Shown in pieces: positions 17,543 through 26,560 of a stretch of 64,000 nucleotides of DNA. The notes under the pieces were generated by a model, which saw only the letters and a program-made list of their open reading frames with translations, had not been told where the DNA came from and made no database searches. Positions within the stretch are counted from its first letter, which is position 1. The number at the start of each line of letters is the position of its first letter. Both the position numbers and the translations under genes were made by a program. Location of the stretch: assembly GCF_004770615.1 (NCBI RefSeq), contig NZ_RQER01000001.1, forward strand, positions 558,001 to 622,000. Direction: 5' to 3'. The DNA comes from Leptospira langatensis. Lineage in GTDB: Bacteria > Spirochaetota > Leptospiria > Leptospirales > Leptospiraceae.

Positions 17543-20440
17543 TTGAAACGAAAAGCACAGATCAGTAAGTTATTCGCCGTATTCTGTTTAACGGGCTCCT
17601 TCTTTTTCTCCGGCGAAATATCCCAATTGCTCTCTAAGAAAGGAGATTACTTCGGTAAGATCGTTAAAGAGATCAAATTCATTGGGAACAAAAACACCTC
17701 TGACTCAGAGATCGATTCGATGATCGAATTGAAAGTGGGAAAGACTCTCACTCGCGGGATCATCGATCGGGATCTAAAGACCTTATTTGCCTCCGGTTTC
17801 TTCTACTTCATAGACATCCAAGCCGAAGAAATAGACGGAGGGATCCGTGTCGTTGTTGAGCTCAAGGAAAGACCGCGAGTGAAAGACGTGGAATTCGTAG
17901 GTGCCGACGAAGTATTCCCAGCTGACTTAAGAGAAAAGATGCCTCTAAAGGAAAACGAGGTAATCACTCCCCAGAAAGTCGCAAAATCCAGGGACTTAAT
18001 TCTTCAAAAATATAGGGACGAAGGTTTCTTTCTTGCTTATGTGAAAGTGGAACTTGGAAAACCGGATCCAAAAACCAACCTAGTCAGGGTTCGATTCATT
18101 ATTGACGAGGGCGAAGAGATCCCGGTCGCAAAGATCAATATCTACGGGAACGAAACCGTGGAGACCTCCGAACTTTTGGGTATTATGGACTTGAAAGAGG
18201 AAGGTCTTTTCGAAGGCGGGAATTTCAAAGAAAGTTCATTCGAAAAAGATAAAGAAGTCGTCCAGGCCTATCTTCGAAGTAAGGGTTATTTGGATTCTGA
18301 GATCGTTCGAGAAGGGACGAACTGGGAGATCCATTGGGAGAATCCGGAAACTAAGAATCGACGCGTTATCATAGTAAACATCAAACTCTACGAGGGCCAG
18401 GTCTATTACTTTAACGGCTACACTGTCTCTCACGATATGACTACGGATCCTGAGGGAAGACCTATTTTCTTGAACAAGGAAAATAACCCGGTGGATACTC
18501 CTAAGGATAAACTGAAACCTCTTTTCACCGTTCCAGAGTTGGAAAAGACCTTGGATTATAGCGAAAAGGATGTGGGGGAGATCTTCGACGAGACCGTGTT
18601 CTCCAGGGATAGGGGAGCGATCAACGAACTCTACGGTTCCAAAGGGCATATCTTCGCTCAGGTCATTCCCCGCCGTAAAATAGTCTCCTTGGACGAGGAG
18701 AGTTTGCAGTATTACGAGAACTGCTATTCCCGCAGAACCGATCTGGAAAGAAAGATCTGCGAGGAAGAATACAGACAATTAAGTATTCGTAAATTACGAG
18801 AAATTTATAATAGAAATCCTGAATTGAGAGGAAGGAAATTCGTCCATGTGGACTTTACCGTCCGCGAGAATAACCTGGCTCAGATCGAGAATGTGATCAT
18901 CAAGGGAAATAAAAAGACCCAGGACAAGGTGATCCGAAGAGAACTTCTCTTTAAACCGGGAGATCTATTTGACTCCACTCTGGTTAACCGCTCAAGGGAA
19001 AGGATCTTTAACTTAGGTTACTTCAAGGAAGTAAACTTCAATATGAGGCCGGGCTCGGACGATACCAAGATGAACCTGGTGATTGAAGTACTGGAGCAGC
19101 CGACTGGAACTGTTTCCATGGGTGGTGGTTATGGAACTATCACAGGATTTACCATCTTTACGGAGATCGGAGAGAATAACTTGAACGGAACCGGACAAAA
19201 GGTTTCCGGTCGTTTGGAGTTCGGTCCATATCGTAGGTCATTTACTCTGTCTTGGACGGAACCTTGGATGAATGATACTCCTTGGTCTCTTTCCCTTTCC
19301 ATGTTCTACTTCTCGCGGACCATATTCTTAGGTTCTACTTCTACGATCTCTATTTCGGACAGTACGACTGCGCCAACTGTAGAGAATGCGACATACGATA
19401 ACAACGGTTTGGGATTGACTTTCGGTCTTGCTCACCGTCTGGGAACGAACTGGACTCACTTCCACCGTTATACTCCCGCGTTCTATTCTTATTCGAATCC
19501 GACGGCTCTCGTTTCGGATACCGTTCTTGCAAACGTAAGACGCGGTTGGCAGTTCCGTTCTCAGCTCACGAACGGTATCTCTTATGATATTCGGGATAAC
19601 GTGTTTGCTCCTACTCGGGGATACGATCTTCTACTTCAGGTAGATAACGTCGGTCAGCTCTTGGGAGGAAGGTCTCACTTCGATCAGTACAGGATCCTGG
19701 GTGAATATTATCATACTTGGTTCGACTTTACCTTTGGCGGTTTGATCCGAAATAACGCGCTTAGAAGATGGAGAGTAGTGCAAGAGTTCCGATCTTCAAA
19801 TACTTTCATCTTCCAAAGGGCGCCTTTTCATGGTTCTCATAGCCAGGATCCAGTGCAGAATCCATATATCTATCCTCAGGATTTACTCATCATAGGTGGT
19901 TATGAATCCTTGCGGGGTTGGTATTATAACGACGCCAAATTCCCGACAGAGTGGAGGGACGGTGCTCAGAACCGTATTCTTTTCGATACGGAGTTGCGAT
20001 TCCCGATCGAGCCTAGCTTGCTTTGGCTTGTCGTCTTCTTGGACGGGGGAGCTTTGTACGAACAGGTCAACCGTTTCGTAGGAACTAAAAAAGATTACTT
20101 CGATAATTATGATAAGAATAAGGAAGCTGCCATCCAAGCAAATCCTCTGGGTTGGTACATCCAAAACAACTTCAATCCATTGAACGGACGAAAGGCTGAC
20201 GTTACCTACGACGACCTGAATAACCCGGCAAGACTTGTGCTATCCGCGGATAACGTCGCATTCGATAGGATGAGATATTCTTGGGGAGTGGGTTTAAGGA
20301 TCCAGATCCCCGTTCTTCCTCTACGTATTTACTTTGCGCAAAAGCTAAGACCGACCGGAAACTTCTGGGCTCCCTTTGCTCAATACGAATCGGATCATGC
20401 ATTCCAGTTCGTATTCGGTATCGGGGACTACCGGTTCTAA
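17543..20440 (+). CDS. bamA: Outer membrane assembly factor BamA
   Basis: BamA inserts beta-barrel proteins into the outer membrane. The 965-residue precursor starts at TTG 17543 and has a signal peptide (LFAVFCLTGSFFFSG). POTRA domains follow: IVKEIKFIGNKNTSDSEI, RVKDVEFVGADEVFPADL, IPVAKINIYGNETVETSEL, a long divergent fourth, and LAQIENVIIKGNKKTQDKVI near residue 455. The C-terminal 16-strand barrel includes GGYESLRGWYYND, the counterpart of the conserved VRGF/Y loop, and ends in FGIGDYRF. The fourth POTRA carries an insertion (about 290-390), making the protein longer than the E. coli form of about 810. pcrA follows 9 bp later. Confidence 0.93.
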   Translation: MKRKAQISKLFAVFCLTGSFFFSGEISQLLSKKGDYFGKIVKEIKFIGNKNTSDSEIDSMIELKVGKTLTRGIIDRDLKTLFASGFFYFIDIQAEEIDGGIRVVVELKERPRVKDVEFVGADEVFPADLREKMPLKENEVITPQKVAKSRDLILQKYRDEGFFLAYVKVELGKPDPKTNLVRVRFIIDEGEEIPVAKINIYGNETVETSELLGIMDLKEEGLFEGGNFKESSFEKDKEVVQAYLRSKGYLDSEIVREGTNWEIHWENPETKNRRVIIVNIKLYEGQVYYFNGYTVSHDMTTDPEGRPIFLNKENNPVDTPKDKLKPLFTVPELEKTLDYSEKDVGEIFDETVFSRDRGAINELYGSKGHIFAQVIPRRKIVSLDEESLQYYENCYSRRTDLERKICEEEYRQLSIRKLREIYNRNPELRGRKFVHVDFTVRENNLAQIENVIIKGNKKTQDKVIRRELLFKPGDLFDSTLVNRSRERIFNLGYFKEVNFNMRPGSDDTKMNLVIEVLEQPTGTVSMGGGYGTITGFTIFTEIGENNLNGTGQKVSGRLEFGPYRRSFTLSWTEPWMNDTPWSLSLSMFYFSRTIFLGSTSTISISDSTTAPTVENATYDNNGLGLTFGLAHRLGTNWTHFHRYTPAFYSYSNPTALVSDTVLANVRRGWQFRSQLTNGISYDIRDNVFAPTRGYDLLLQVDNVGQLLGGRSHFDQYRILGEYYHTWFDFTFGGLIRNNALRRWRVVQEFRSSNTFIFQRAPFHGSHSQDPVQNPYIYPQDLLIIGGYESLRGWYYNDAKFPTEWRDGAQNRILFDTELRFPIEPSLLWLVVFLDGGALYEQVNRFVGTKKDYFDNYDKNKEAAIQANPLGWYIQNNFNPLNGRKADVTYDDLNNPARLVLSADNVAFDRMRYSWGVGLRIQIPVLPLRIYFAQKLRPTGNFWAPFAQYESDHAFQFVFGIGDYRF

Positions 20441-20449
20441 GAAGTCTTT

Positions 20450-22666
20450 ATGCAAGACCTTCTTCAGGGCTTGAATGGTCCGCAGGCGGCGGCGGTCTCT
20501 CGTTTAGAAGGACCGGTGCTCATTCTCGCCGGAGCGGGTTCCGGAAAAACCAGGGTGATCACTCATAGGATCGCAAATCTGATCCTGAACAAAAGAACGG
20601 ATTCCATCTGCGCCTTAACATTCACAAATAAGGCCGCTGCGGAAATGCAGGAGAGGGTGAGCCATTTGGTGCCTTCTCTTCCTTTTAATGTACAGATCAA
20701 GACGTTTCACTCTCTCTGCCTTTATATTTTACGAAGAGAAACAGCTCATCTAGGTATGAGCTCGGGATTTACTGTTTACGATTCCGTATTACAAGAATCC
20801 TTAATTAAGCAGGTTATTAAGGATCTTCATGAGGATCCGAAGCAGTACAAGCCTTCTTCCTTGGTCGGGATCTTTTCTTCTTGGAAGGATTCCATGATGG
20901 ATCCGGACGGGTATGTCAGAAAGGAAAACTTCTCTCACCGTTCTCAGATGATCTCCTCTATTTACGAGGAATATGAGAAGAGAAAGAAGAAGAACCAGGC
21001 CATGGATTTTGGGGACCTGATCTTACGCACGGTACAACTCTTTCAGGAATTTCCGGATGTATTAAAGAAATACCAAGATCGTTGGAATTATATCATGGTG
21101 GACGAATACCAAGATACGAATAAGACCCAATACACATTGGTCCGACTTCTTTCCGGAGAAAGAGGGAATCTATGCGTGGTTGGGGACGACGATCAGTCCA
21201 TTTACTCCTGGAGAGGTGCGGATATTTCGAATATCCTGAATTTTGAAAAGGATTTCCCGAATGCATACGTAGTGAAGTTGGAAGAAAATTACAGATCCAC
21301 TTCCAGGATCATCCGAGCCGCTTCCAAAGTGATCTCTAACAATAGCGATCGGAAAGAAAAGGAATTATTCACGAATAATGAAGAAGGAGAGATCATCTCA
21401 CTTTCCGAATTCGAGAATGAAAGCGAAGAAGCAACTTTTGCAACCAATAAGATCGAACTAGGATATAGAAGGGGAAAAGAATATAAGGATTTTGCAATAT
21501 TCTATAGGACCAACGCACAGTCCAGGTATTTTGAGGAAAAATTAAGATCGGCGGGGATCCCATATAAGATCTTCGGAGGATTTAGGTTCTTCGATAGAGC
21601 GGAGATCAAGGATATGATCGCTTATCTGAATGTGGTTGCGAACCCATTGGATTCCACATCTTTATTAAGGATTGTGAATACTCCTCCTCGTGGTATCGGC
21701 GAGGCCAGTCTGGAAAAGATCCGGGAATTCTCTCTCCAAGAGGGGATCTCTTTCTTGGAAGCGATCGGACATGCCAAACTTCCCTTGAAGAAGGCCGGCC
21801 TCGGAAAGGCAAAGGAACTCTATAATCTATTCCAGGACCTGATCGAAAAGAAAGAGAAGGGAGAACTTCCCTCCAAGATCGCCTTAGAGATCATAGAAAG
21901 AAGCGGCTGGGTAGAATACATGGAAAGAAATTCCCATGACGAGGAAGCGGTTTCCAGAGTGGAGAACGTGAGGGAATTCGTGAACTCCATCGAGGAATAT
22001 GAGACAAGAGAGGATTCTCCCAGTCTCGAAGAATATTTGAATCAGATCAGCCTTCTCACTTCGGAAGAAGACACCGCCCAGCTTACGGACTATGTGCATT
22101 TGATGACTGTGCATAATGCGAAAGGATTGGAGTTTCCTACGGTATTCATTACAGGTTTGGAAGAGGGGACCTTCCCGCATTTGATGACCCTGGAAGAACC
22201 GAACGGGGAAGAAGAAGAGAGAAGACTTTTTTATGTGGCTCTGACCAGGGCTAGAGAAAAGCTATATATCAGCTATTGCAGGACTTCCCGAAAATTCGGA
22301 AAAGTAGAACCTCGGATCCCTTCTCGCTTTTTGCCGGAGATCCCGGTAGAATGTTTCGGAGAAGAAGGGCCGCTTTCCCGCAAAGGGGTCAGACGACCGG
22401 AAGGTCCTCCTACTGCCTCTGCCGGAGCCTACCAAAGCTATCAGCCGAAACCTAGAGAAACTTCCTATTCTGAGCCGGAACAATCCGGCGCACCATTAGG
22501 AGAGGAAGCCGAGATCCGGGAGGGGGACAGGGTCAAGCATGCTCAGTTTGGGGCTGGGATCGTGATTTCCGTGCAAGGAACAGGCAAGAATCGAAAGGTA
22601 AAAATCAGGTTCGGGGCCCTGGAGAAAAACTTTTTCCTTGCATATACTCCCTTAGAGAAATTATAA
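20450..22666 (+). CDS. pcrA: UvrD/PcrA-type superfamily 1 DNA helicase
   Basis: The 738-residue 3'-5' helicase is for DNA repair and replication restart. Motifs in order are Walker A GAGSGKTRVITHRI near residue 27, TFTNKAAAEM, DEYQDTNKTQY (motif II) near 221, GDDDQSIYSWRGAD, NYRSTSRI, MTVHNAKGLEFPTVFI near 560, and LFYVALTRAREKLYISY. The C-terminus (EGDRVKHAQFGAGIV...) is the Tudor-like domain of PcrA that contacts RNA polymerase. The length is typical. It is closely linked to bamA upstream, and a weak G/C hairpin follows the stop. Confidence 0.93.
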   Translation: MQDLLQGLNGPQAAAVSRLEGPVLILAGAGSGKTRVITHRIANLILNKRTDSICALTFTNKAAAEMQERVSHLVPSLPFNVQIKTFHSLCLYILRRETAHLGMSSGFTVYDSVLQESLIKQVIKDLHEDPKQYKPSSLVGIFSSWKDSMMDPDGYVRKENFSHRSQMISSIYEEYEKRKKKNQAMDFGDLILRTVQLFQEFPDVLKKYQDRWNYIMVDEYQDTNKTQYTLVRLLSGERGNLCVVGDDDQSIYSWRGADISNILNFEKDFPNAYVVKLEENYRSTSRIIRAASKVISNNSDRKEKELFTNNEEGEIISLSEFENESEEATFATNKIELGYRRGKEYKDFAIFYRTNAQSRYFEEKLRSAGIPYKIFGGFRFFDRAEIKDMIAYLNVVANPLDSTSLLRIVNTPPRGIGEASLEKIREFSLQEGISFLEAIGHAKLPLKKAGLGKAKELYNLFQDLIEKKEKGELPSKIALEIIERSGWVEYMERNSHDEEAVSRVENVREFVNSIEEYETREDSPSLEEYLNQISLLTSEEDTAQLTDYVHLMTVHNAKGLEFPTVFITGLEEGTFPHLMTLEEPNGEEEERRLFYVALTRAREKLYISYCRTSRKFGKVEPRIPSRFLPEIPVECFGEEGPLSRKGVRRPEGPPTASAGAYQSYQPKPRETSYSEPEQSGAPLGEEAEIREGDRVKHAQFGAGIVISVQGTGKNRKVKIRFGALEKNFFLAYTPLEKL

Positions 22667-22725
22667 CTGGGGGAAAAGTTCCTCCCCTTAAATACCGATA
22701 CTATATTAGGAACATAGGAGAAACA

Positions 22726-23163
22726 ATGAAACGGATCGTAATACTAGCCCTGTCTATCTGCTTGGCGAGTCCTTTGTTTGCTGGTAAGGTCAGCGGTTTA
22801 GTAGAGGAATTCAATAAGGTCGAAGAGTTCAATAAGAACAGAAAGATCTCCGACGCTTCCAAGAAAGCGACCCTTGAAAAGAACCTTCTCTCCGCAATGA
22901 AATACAGCCTTCATCGCAAATACTTGGATTATAAAGAATATACCAAGGACCTAAAAGCGGATTCCATCCAATATGAGCCGCAAAAAGGGACTTACGGTGT
23001 CTACGTAAAATACAAGACTTATATTGTATTTTATAATTACTTAATGGATCCGGAGATCTATCTCCAGACTCCGATCAATGAAGTGTTCTATTTACGTCCG
23101 GAAAATTTGGACGAGGAGCCTCATAGCGACGAGAAAGCCGGCCAACAGCCTGCCGGAAAATAG
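22726..23163 (+). CDS. Small exported hypothetical protein
   Basis: The 145-residue product has a clear signal peptide (MKRIVILALSICLASPLFAG), predicted to be cut after FAG. A lysine/tyrosine-rich mature domain (KYSLHRKYLDYKEYTKDLK...YGVYVKYKTYIVFYNYLM) with mixed helix and strand character follows, and it ends in an acidic/Gln-rich tail. No cysteine follows the signal, so it is periplasmic rather than a lipoprotein. AGGAG lies 5 nt before the ATG. The next gene begins 13 nt downstream. I do not recognise a family. Confidence 0.8.
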   Translation: MKRIVILALSICLASPLFAGKVSGLVEEFNKVEEFNKNRKISDASKKATLEKNLLSAMKYSLHRKYLDYKEYTKDLKADSIQYEPQKGTYGVYVKYKTYIVFYNYLMDPEIYLQTPINEVFYLRPENLDEEPHSDEKAGQQPAGK

Positions 23164-23176
23164 ATCCATACATCGA

Positions 23177-24028
23177 ATGCGATTTCCGGAAGAAGCGGAG
23201 ACCGTTTCTAAACTTGTTCTGGAAGCAGCCGACGAGATCCTTTCCATCTATGGAACGGATTTCGACGTGATGGAGAAATCCAAAGGAGATCCCTTGACTC
23301 AGGCGGATCTCCGAGCAAACGAGATCATTGCGAACGGGATCCGAGAACTTCTCCAGGATCCTGTTTACTCCGAAGAAGAGTCCACATTCTCCCCTAAAAC
23401 CAAAGCCTCTCGCGTATGGATCCTCGATCCGATAGACGGGACAAGAGAGTTCGTAGCAAAGAACCCTGAGTTCGCGATCAGTCTAGGGCTTGTTGAGAAC
23501 GGAAAACTTGATTTTGGGATCGTGATGAACCCGGTCACCGGTGAGTTCTTCTGGGGAAGGGCCGGCATAGGTTCCGGATATGTAATATTAGAAACTCCTT
23601 ATAAAGATCGGAAGATCAATTGGGACGACAGATCCAAGTTTTTAGAAGATGCAAAGCCGGAAGATCCGAACCAAATACTTGTATCGGTATCCGAAACGAG
23701 AGACAAGCTCTTTCAGAATATTCACTACGGAGAAAGATTCGTTTTGAAGGCTAAAGGCTCCATTGCTTATAAACTAGCCTTAGTGGCAGTGGGAAAATTC
23801 CCGATGACATTGTCCTTGCGTCCCAAGAACGATTGGGACGTGGCAGGAGGGATTGCGATCTTAAGAGCCTCCGGAGGATTGGATCTTGAGATTAAATCAG
23901 GAAAGGAATATCCTTTCTTAAGTTCCAAACTTGGGATCGGATTGATCGCCGGAAAAAAAGAGATCGTGCAGGAGTTTTGGAAGGAATTTCAAAACTCTAT
24001 GCAGTCATCCGTAAGAGAACGTTGGTAA
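23177..24028 (+). CDS. Inositol monophosphatase/CysQ-family phosphatase
   Basis: The Mg-dependent sugar- or nucleotide-phosphatase has the fold motifs SEEES (metal Glu) near residue 68, WILDPIDGTREF near 84, and NDWDVAGGIAIL near 222. It resembles CysQ, the 3'-phosphoadenosine 5'-phosphate phosphatase, but other inositol-phosphatase-family substrates are possible. The frame extends back to 23078 inside the upstream gene. I chose ATG 23177 (MRFPEEAETV), just after the upstream stop, giving 283 residues, normal for the family. The glycosyltransferase gene follows after 12 nt. Confidence 0.85.
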   Translation: MRFPEEAETVSKLVLEAADEILSIYGTDFDVMEKSKGDPLTQADLRANEIIANGIRELLQDPVYSEEESTFSPKTKASRVWILDPIDGTREFVAKNPEFAISLGLVENGKLDFGIVMNPVTGEFFWGRAGIGSGYVILETPYKDRKINWDDRSKFLEDAKPEDPNQILVSVSETRDKLFQNIHYGERFVLKAKGSIAYKLALVAVGKFPMTLSLRPKNDWDVAGGIAILRASGGLDLEIKSGKEYPFLSSKLGIGLIAGKKEIVQEFWKEFQNSMQSSVRERW

Positions 24029-24040
24029 AAGGATCTTTCT

Positions 24041-25186
24041 TTGAAGGAAAAGAAAAATAAGGATCGAAAAATCTTTCGGATCGCAGTGGATGCTAGGCCA
24101 TTATCCACTCCTGTTTCCGGAGTAGGAAAGCTTATCACATCCGTACTTAGGGGATTCGATTCGGATACCGACTTCGAATTCCTTTTGTTTTCCCATAGAC
24201 CCATTCATGAAGGATATTCAGAACTATTAAAGAATTCGAATATAAGAGTCGTAATAGGAGATGGGCCTTTCGCGAAGAAGGGTGGTTTGTATTTCGCGTT
24301 TTATCTTCCCTTCCAGCTTCGAAAACATAAGATCGATCTTTTTTGGGGGACCCAGCAGGTATTTCCGTTGTTCTTGCCAAAGCAGGTCCCGGGAGTTCTG
24401 ACCTATCATGATTTCGTAGCCTATCGTTTTCCGGAAACAATGAGGCCGATCGCAAGGCTACAGCAATTATTCTATCTCAGAAGAAGTATCCGAAGAGCGG
24501 ACTTTGTGCTCGCGAACTCGGAATTCACCGCAAAAGAACTGCAAACGTATTATTCTTTTCCCAAGGAAAAGATAGAGATCGTATATCCGGGCTATTCCCC
24601 CAAAGAGATTGTTCATCGAAAGACTGCTCCCACAGAGAGGACAAAGAAACTTTCCAAGAGATTCTTTCTCACCGTTTCTACTCTGGAACCGAGGAAGAAT
24701 TATCAAATATTATGGAAAGCATACCAGGCCTTGCAAAAAGAAAATCCAAAATTCCCAGGAATTTGGGTGCATGCAGGGAAGGCAGGTTGGGAATCCCCTG
24801 AATTTCTAGAAGAATTCAAAGAGGCCTCCCAGAAAGGGAGTTTGCATTGGATCGATTCCGCAACCGAGGAAGAGCTACAGTATCTGTATTCGAACGCAGA
24901 CTTGTTCTTATTCCCATCCATCTATGAAGGATTTGGTATCCCCTTGTTGGAGGCATTGGCTTATTCGATTCCTTGTATCGTTTCCGATCTGGAAGTCTTT
25001 CGGGAGATCGGAGGGGAGTCTTGTTTCTATATTTCGCCCGATTCGAAAATGAATTGGAAGAATTCAATTTTAGAATATTATAAAAAACCTAAAAAGCTCA
25101 AAAAACCGGATCTGAAGAAATTTGAAAGGACAGTTTCTGTGAAAAAAACCAAAAAGATCTTTTTAGATCTGTTGTCCCACGAATAG
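24041..25186 (+). CDS. Glycosyltransferase family 4 (GT-B)
   Basis: The 381-residue retaining glycosyltransferase has VDARPLSTPVSGVGKLI near residue 16 and the nucleotide-sugar-binding C-terminal domain. That domain includes STLEPRKNYQILWKAY near 213 and the E-x7-E signature in PSIYEGFGIPLLEALAYSIPCIVSDLEVFREI near 295. Such enzymes add mannose or glucose to LPS, lipids or other glycans; the acceptor is unknown. It begins at TTG 24041 with AAAGGAT upstream, 12 nt after the CysQ-like gene. A GC-rich repeat block follows. Confidence 0.9.
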   Translation: MKEKKNKDRKIFRIAVDARPLSTPVSGVGKLITSVLRGFDSDTDFEFLLFSHRPIHEGYSELLKNSNIRVVIGDGPFAKKGGLYFAFYLPFQLRKHKIDLFWGTQQVFPLFLPKQVPGVLTYHDFVAYRFPETMRPIARLQQLFYLRRSIRRADFVLANSEFTAKELQTYYSFPKEKIEIVYPGYSPKEIVHRKTAPTERTKKLSKRFFLTVSTLEPRKNYQILWKAYQALQKENPKFPGIWVHAGKAGWESPEFLEEFKEASQKGSLHWIDSATEEELQYLYSNADLFLFPSIYEGFGIPLLEALAYSIPCIVSDLEVFREIGGESCFYISPDSKMNWKNSILEYYKKPKKLKKPDLKKFERTVSVKKTKKIFLDLLSHE

Positions 25187-25193
25187 AGAATTG

Positions 25194-25350
25194 TGTAGGA
25201 ACTCCATTAAGAGTTTTTGAAGAGAGGGCCCCCGCCCTAGTTCGGGTGGGGGGAGTGGCTCGTGGGTTTACGAGATCCCGTATATCATAAAATCGTCTTC
25301 TACGCGAGCGAAAAAATTACGAGTTCCCGCGTTGTAGGAACTCTTCTTTT
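25194..25350. repeat. Intergenic palindromic repeat-like element
   Basis: Between the glycosyltransferase and a convergent small gene lies a structured block. CCCCCGCCC (25229-25237) pairs with GGGTGGGGG (25244-25252). TGTAGGAACTCC at 25194 and TTGTAGGAACTC near 25334 flank the hairpin. The second flank is in direct orientation, so the two copies bound about 140 bp. The same string type occurs near 8040. It is possibly a REP-like Leptospira intergenic repeat. Confidence 0.45.
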
Positions 25351-25365
25351 ACGTTGTAGGAAGAT

Positions 25366-25773
25366 TTATCCGAAGAGCCTTGCCAAAAACCCTTTTTTCT
25401 TTGCATGTAAGATCCCGGAAAAGGGGATGTCGAGGTCGGACTTCCAATGCATATGGAGCCTATTCCGATCTAATGCTTGGAAATAGACTTGGTCTTTCTC
25501 ATTCGGTTTCCATTCGAATAGATCTTCCTTTCTGTTCCAGGTATCGTCGGACCACGTATTGCAAGAAAGGAGTTTCGGTTCCTTCTCCCCTAGATCTTTT
25601 AAGAGCAGGCCTTTTTTAAGATCGTAGCGAAGAGAGATCTTTGGTGCATTTGTAGGAGTAAAATTCGGATCCGGGTGAGAAGAAATGCCGAGGCCTACAA
25701 ATTGTTTTCCTTCCAAATAGACTTGGAATTCCTCGAAGGTATAAAAGTAATTATAGATCCGATTCTCTTCCAC
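25366..25773 (-). CDS. Hypothetical protein
   Basis: The 135-residue cytoplasmic-type protein has no signal or membrane segment. It is rich in aromatic residues (YNYFYTFEEFQVYL, NTWSDDTWN, HMHWKSDLDIPFSGILHA) and ends KKKGFLARLFG. It may be a beta-rich small domain. I recognise no family. It lies alone between the repeat element and the TlpA-like gene on the opposite strand. Confidence 0.7.
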   Translation of the reverse strand: MEENRIYNYFYTFEEFQVYLEGKQFVGLGISSHPDPNFTPTNAPKISLRYDLKKGLLLKDLGEKEPKLLSCNTWSDDTWNRKEDLFEWKPNEKDQVYFQALDRNRLHMHWKSDLDIPFSGILHAKKKGFLARLFG

Positions 25774-25890
25774 TAGATAAGCTCAAATACAAATTTATTT
25801 CCGACTGACTTACAGGCAAGGTGGAAAGCAAGAAATCTAGATGCTTCGGAAATGACTTGTAGCCTCTCTTTCCTTTTGTATCCTGGGATC

Positions 25891-26397
25891 ATGTCTTTTA
25901 GGAGAGTTTCTCTCATTCTTCTTCCGATCTGTTTTTTTTTATCAGTCTTAGGCTGCCGTACTCCGGAAGAACCATTTCTCTACCAGATCAGTTTGGAAGA
26001 TTGGGAGGGTAAGACTCACTCTTTCTCAGAGGACAGGGGCAAACTCGTGATCTTGGATTTCTGGGCGAGCTGGTGCGAACCCTGCAAGAAGGCAGTCCCG
26101 GTGGTAGAGGAGTTACGACAAAGGCTCAAAGACACAAATACAGTGGTTTTCGGGGTGAATACCGAGGACGATCTGAGCATTCCCGAGATAAAAAAGGCCG
26201 CAGATGAGTTTGGGATGAAATATCCCAGCCTTTTGGACCCAAAATGGAAGCTGGTCAATGGTTTACGGATAGAAGGTCAGCCTGCCTTATTCGTTTTTAG
26301 TAAATCTGGAAAGAAACTGCATTTCCAATATGGGATTTCAGAGAGGGATCTGCCCATTTTAACCGGAAGGCTCAAAAACTGGCTCGAATCGCCTTAA
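25891..26397 (+). CDS. TlpA/ResA-like thioredoxin-fold lipoprotein
   Basis: The reading frame opens at 25852, but the ATG at 25891 (MSFRRVSLILLPICFFLSVLGC) gives a standard lipoprotein signal with lipobox SVLGC. The mature domain has the thioredoxin-like active site FWASWCEPCKK, then FGVNTEDD and the cis-Pro segment EGQPALFVF. TlpA/ResA proteins reduce disulfides outside the cytoplasm, often for cytochrome c maturation; no cytochrome genes are nearby. It is followed by the acyl-CoA synthetase after about 160 bp. Confidence 0.85.
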   Translation: MSFRRVSLILLPICFFLSVLGCRTPEEPFLYQISLEDWEGKTHSFSEDRGKLVILDFWASWCEPCKKAVPVVEELRQRLKDTNTVVFGVNTEDDLSIPEIKKAADEFGMKYPSLLDPKWKLVNGLRIEGQPALFVFSKSGKKLHFQYGISERDLPILTGRLKNWLESP

Positions 26398-26560
26398 AGT
26401 CTCATTTTATACATAACGACTGTTTGATAAACTCTATTCGCATCGTTCGAAAAAAAAGGATTTATCTCCCAGCATTTAGTTTTAAGTTGGAAAAGGTTCC
26501 GGTTTGCTATCTCCGGAGCTCAATTCATCTACCTCTTTTCATTCAGGAGAATTTCCATTC

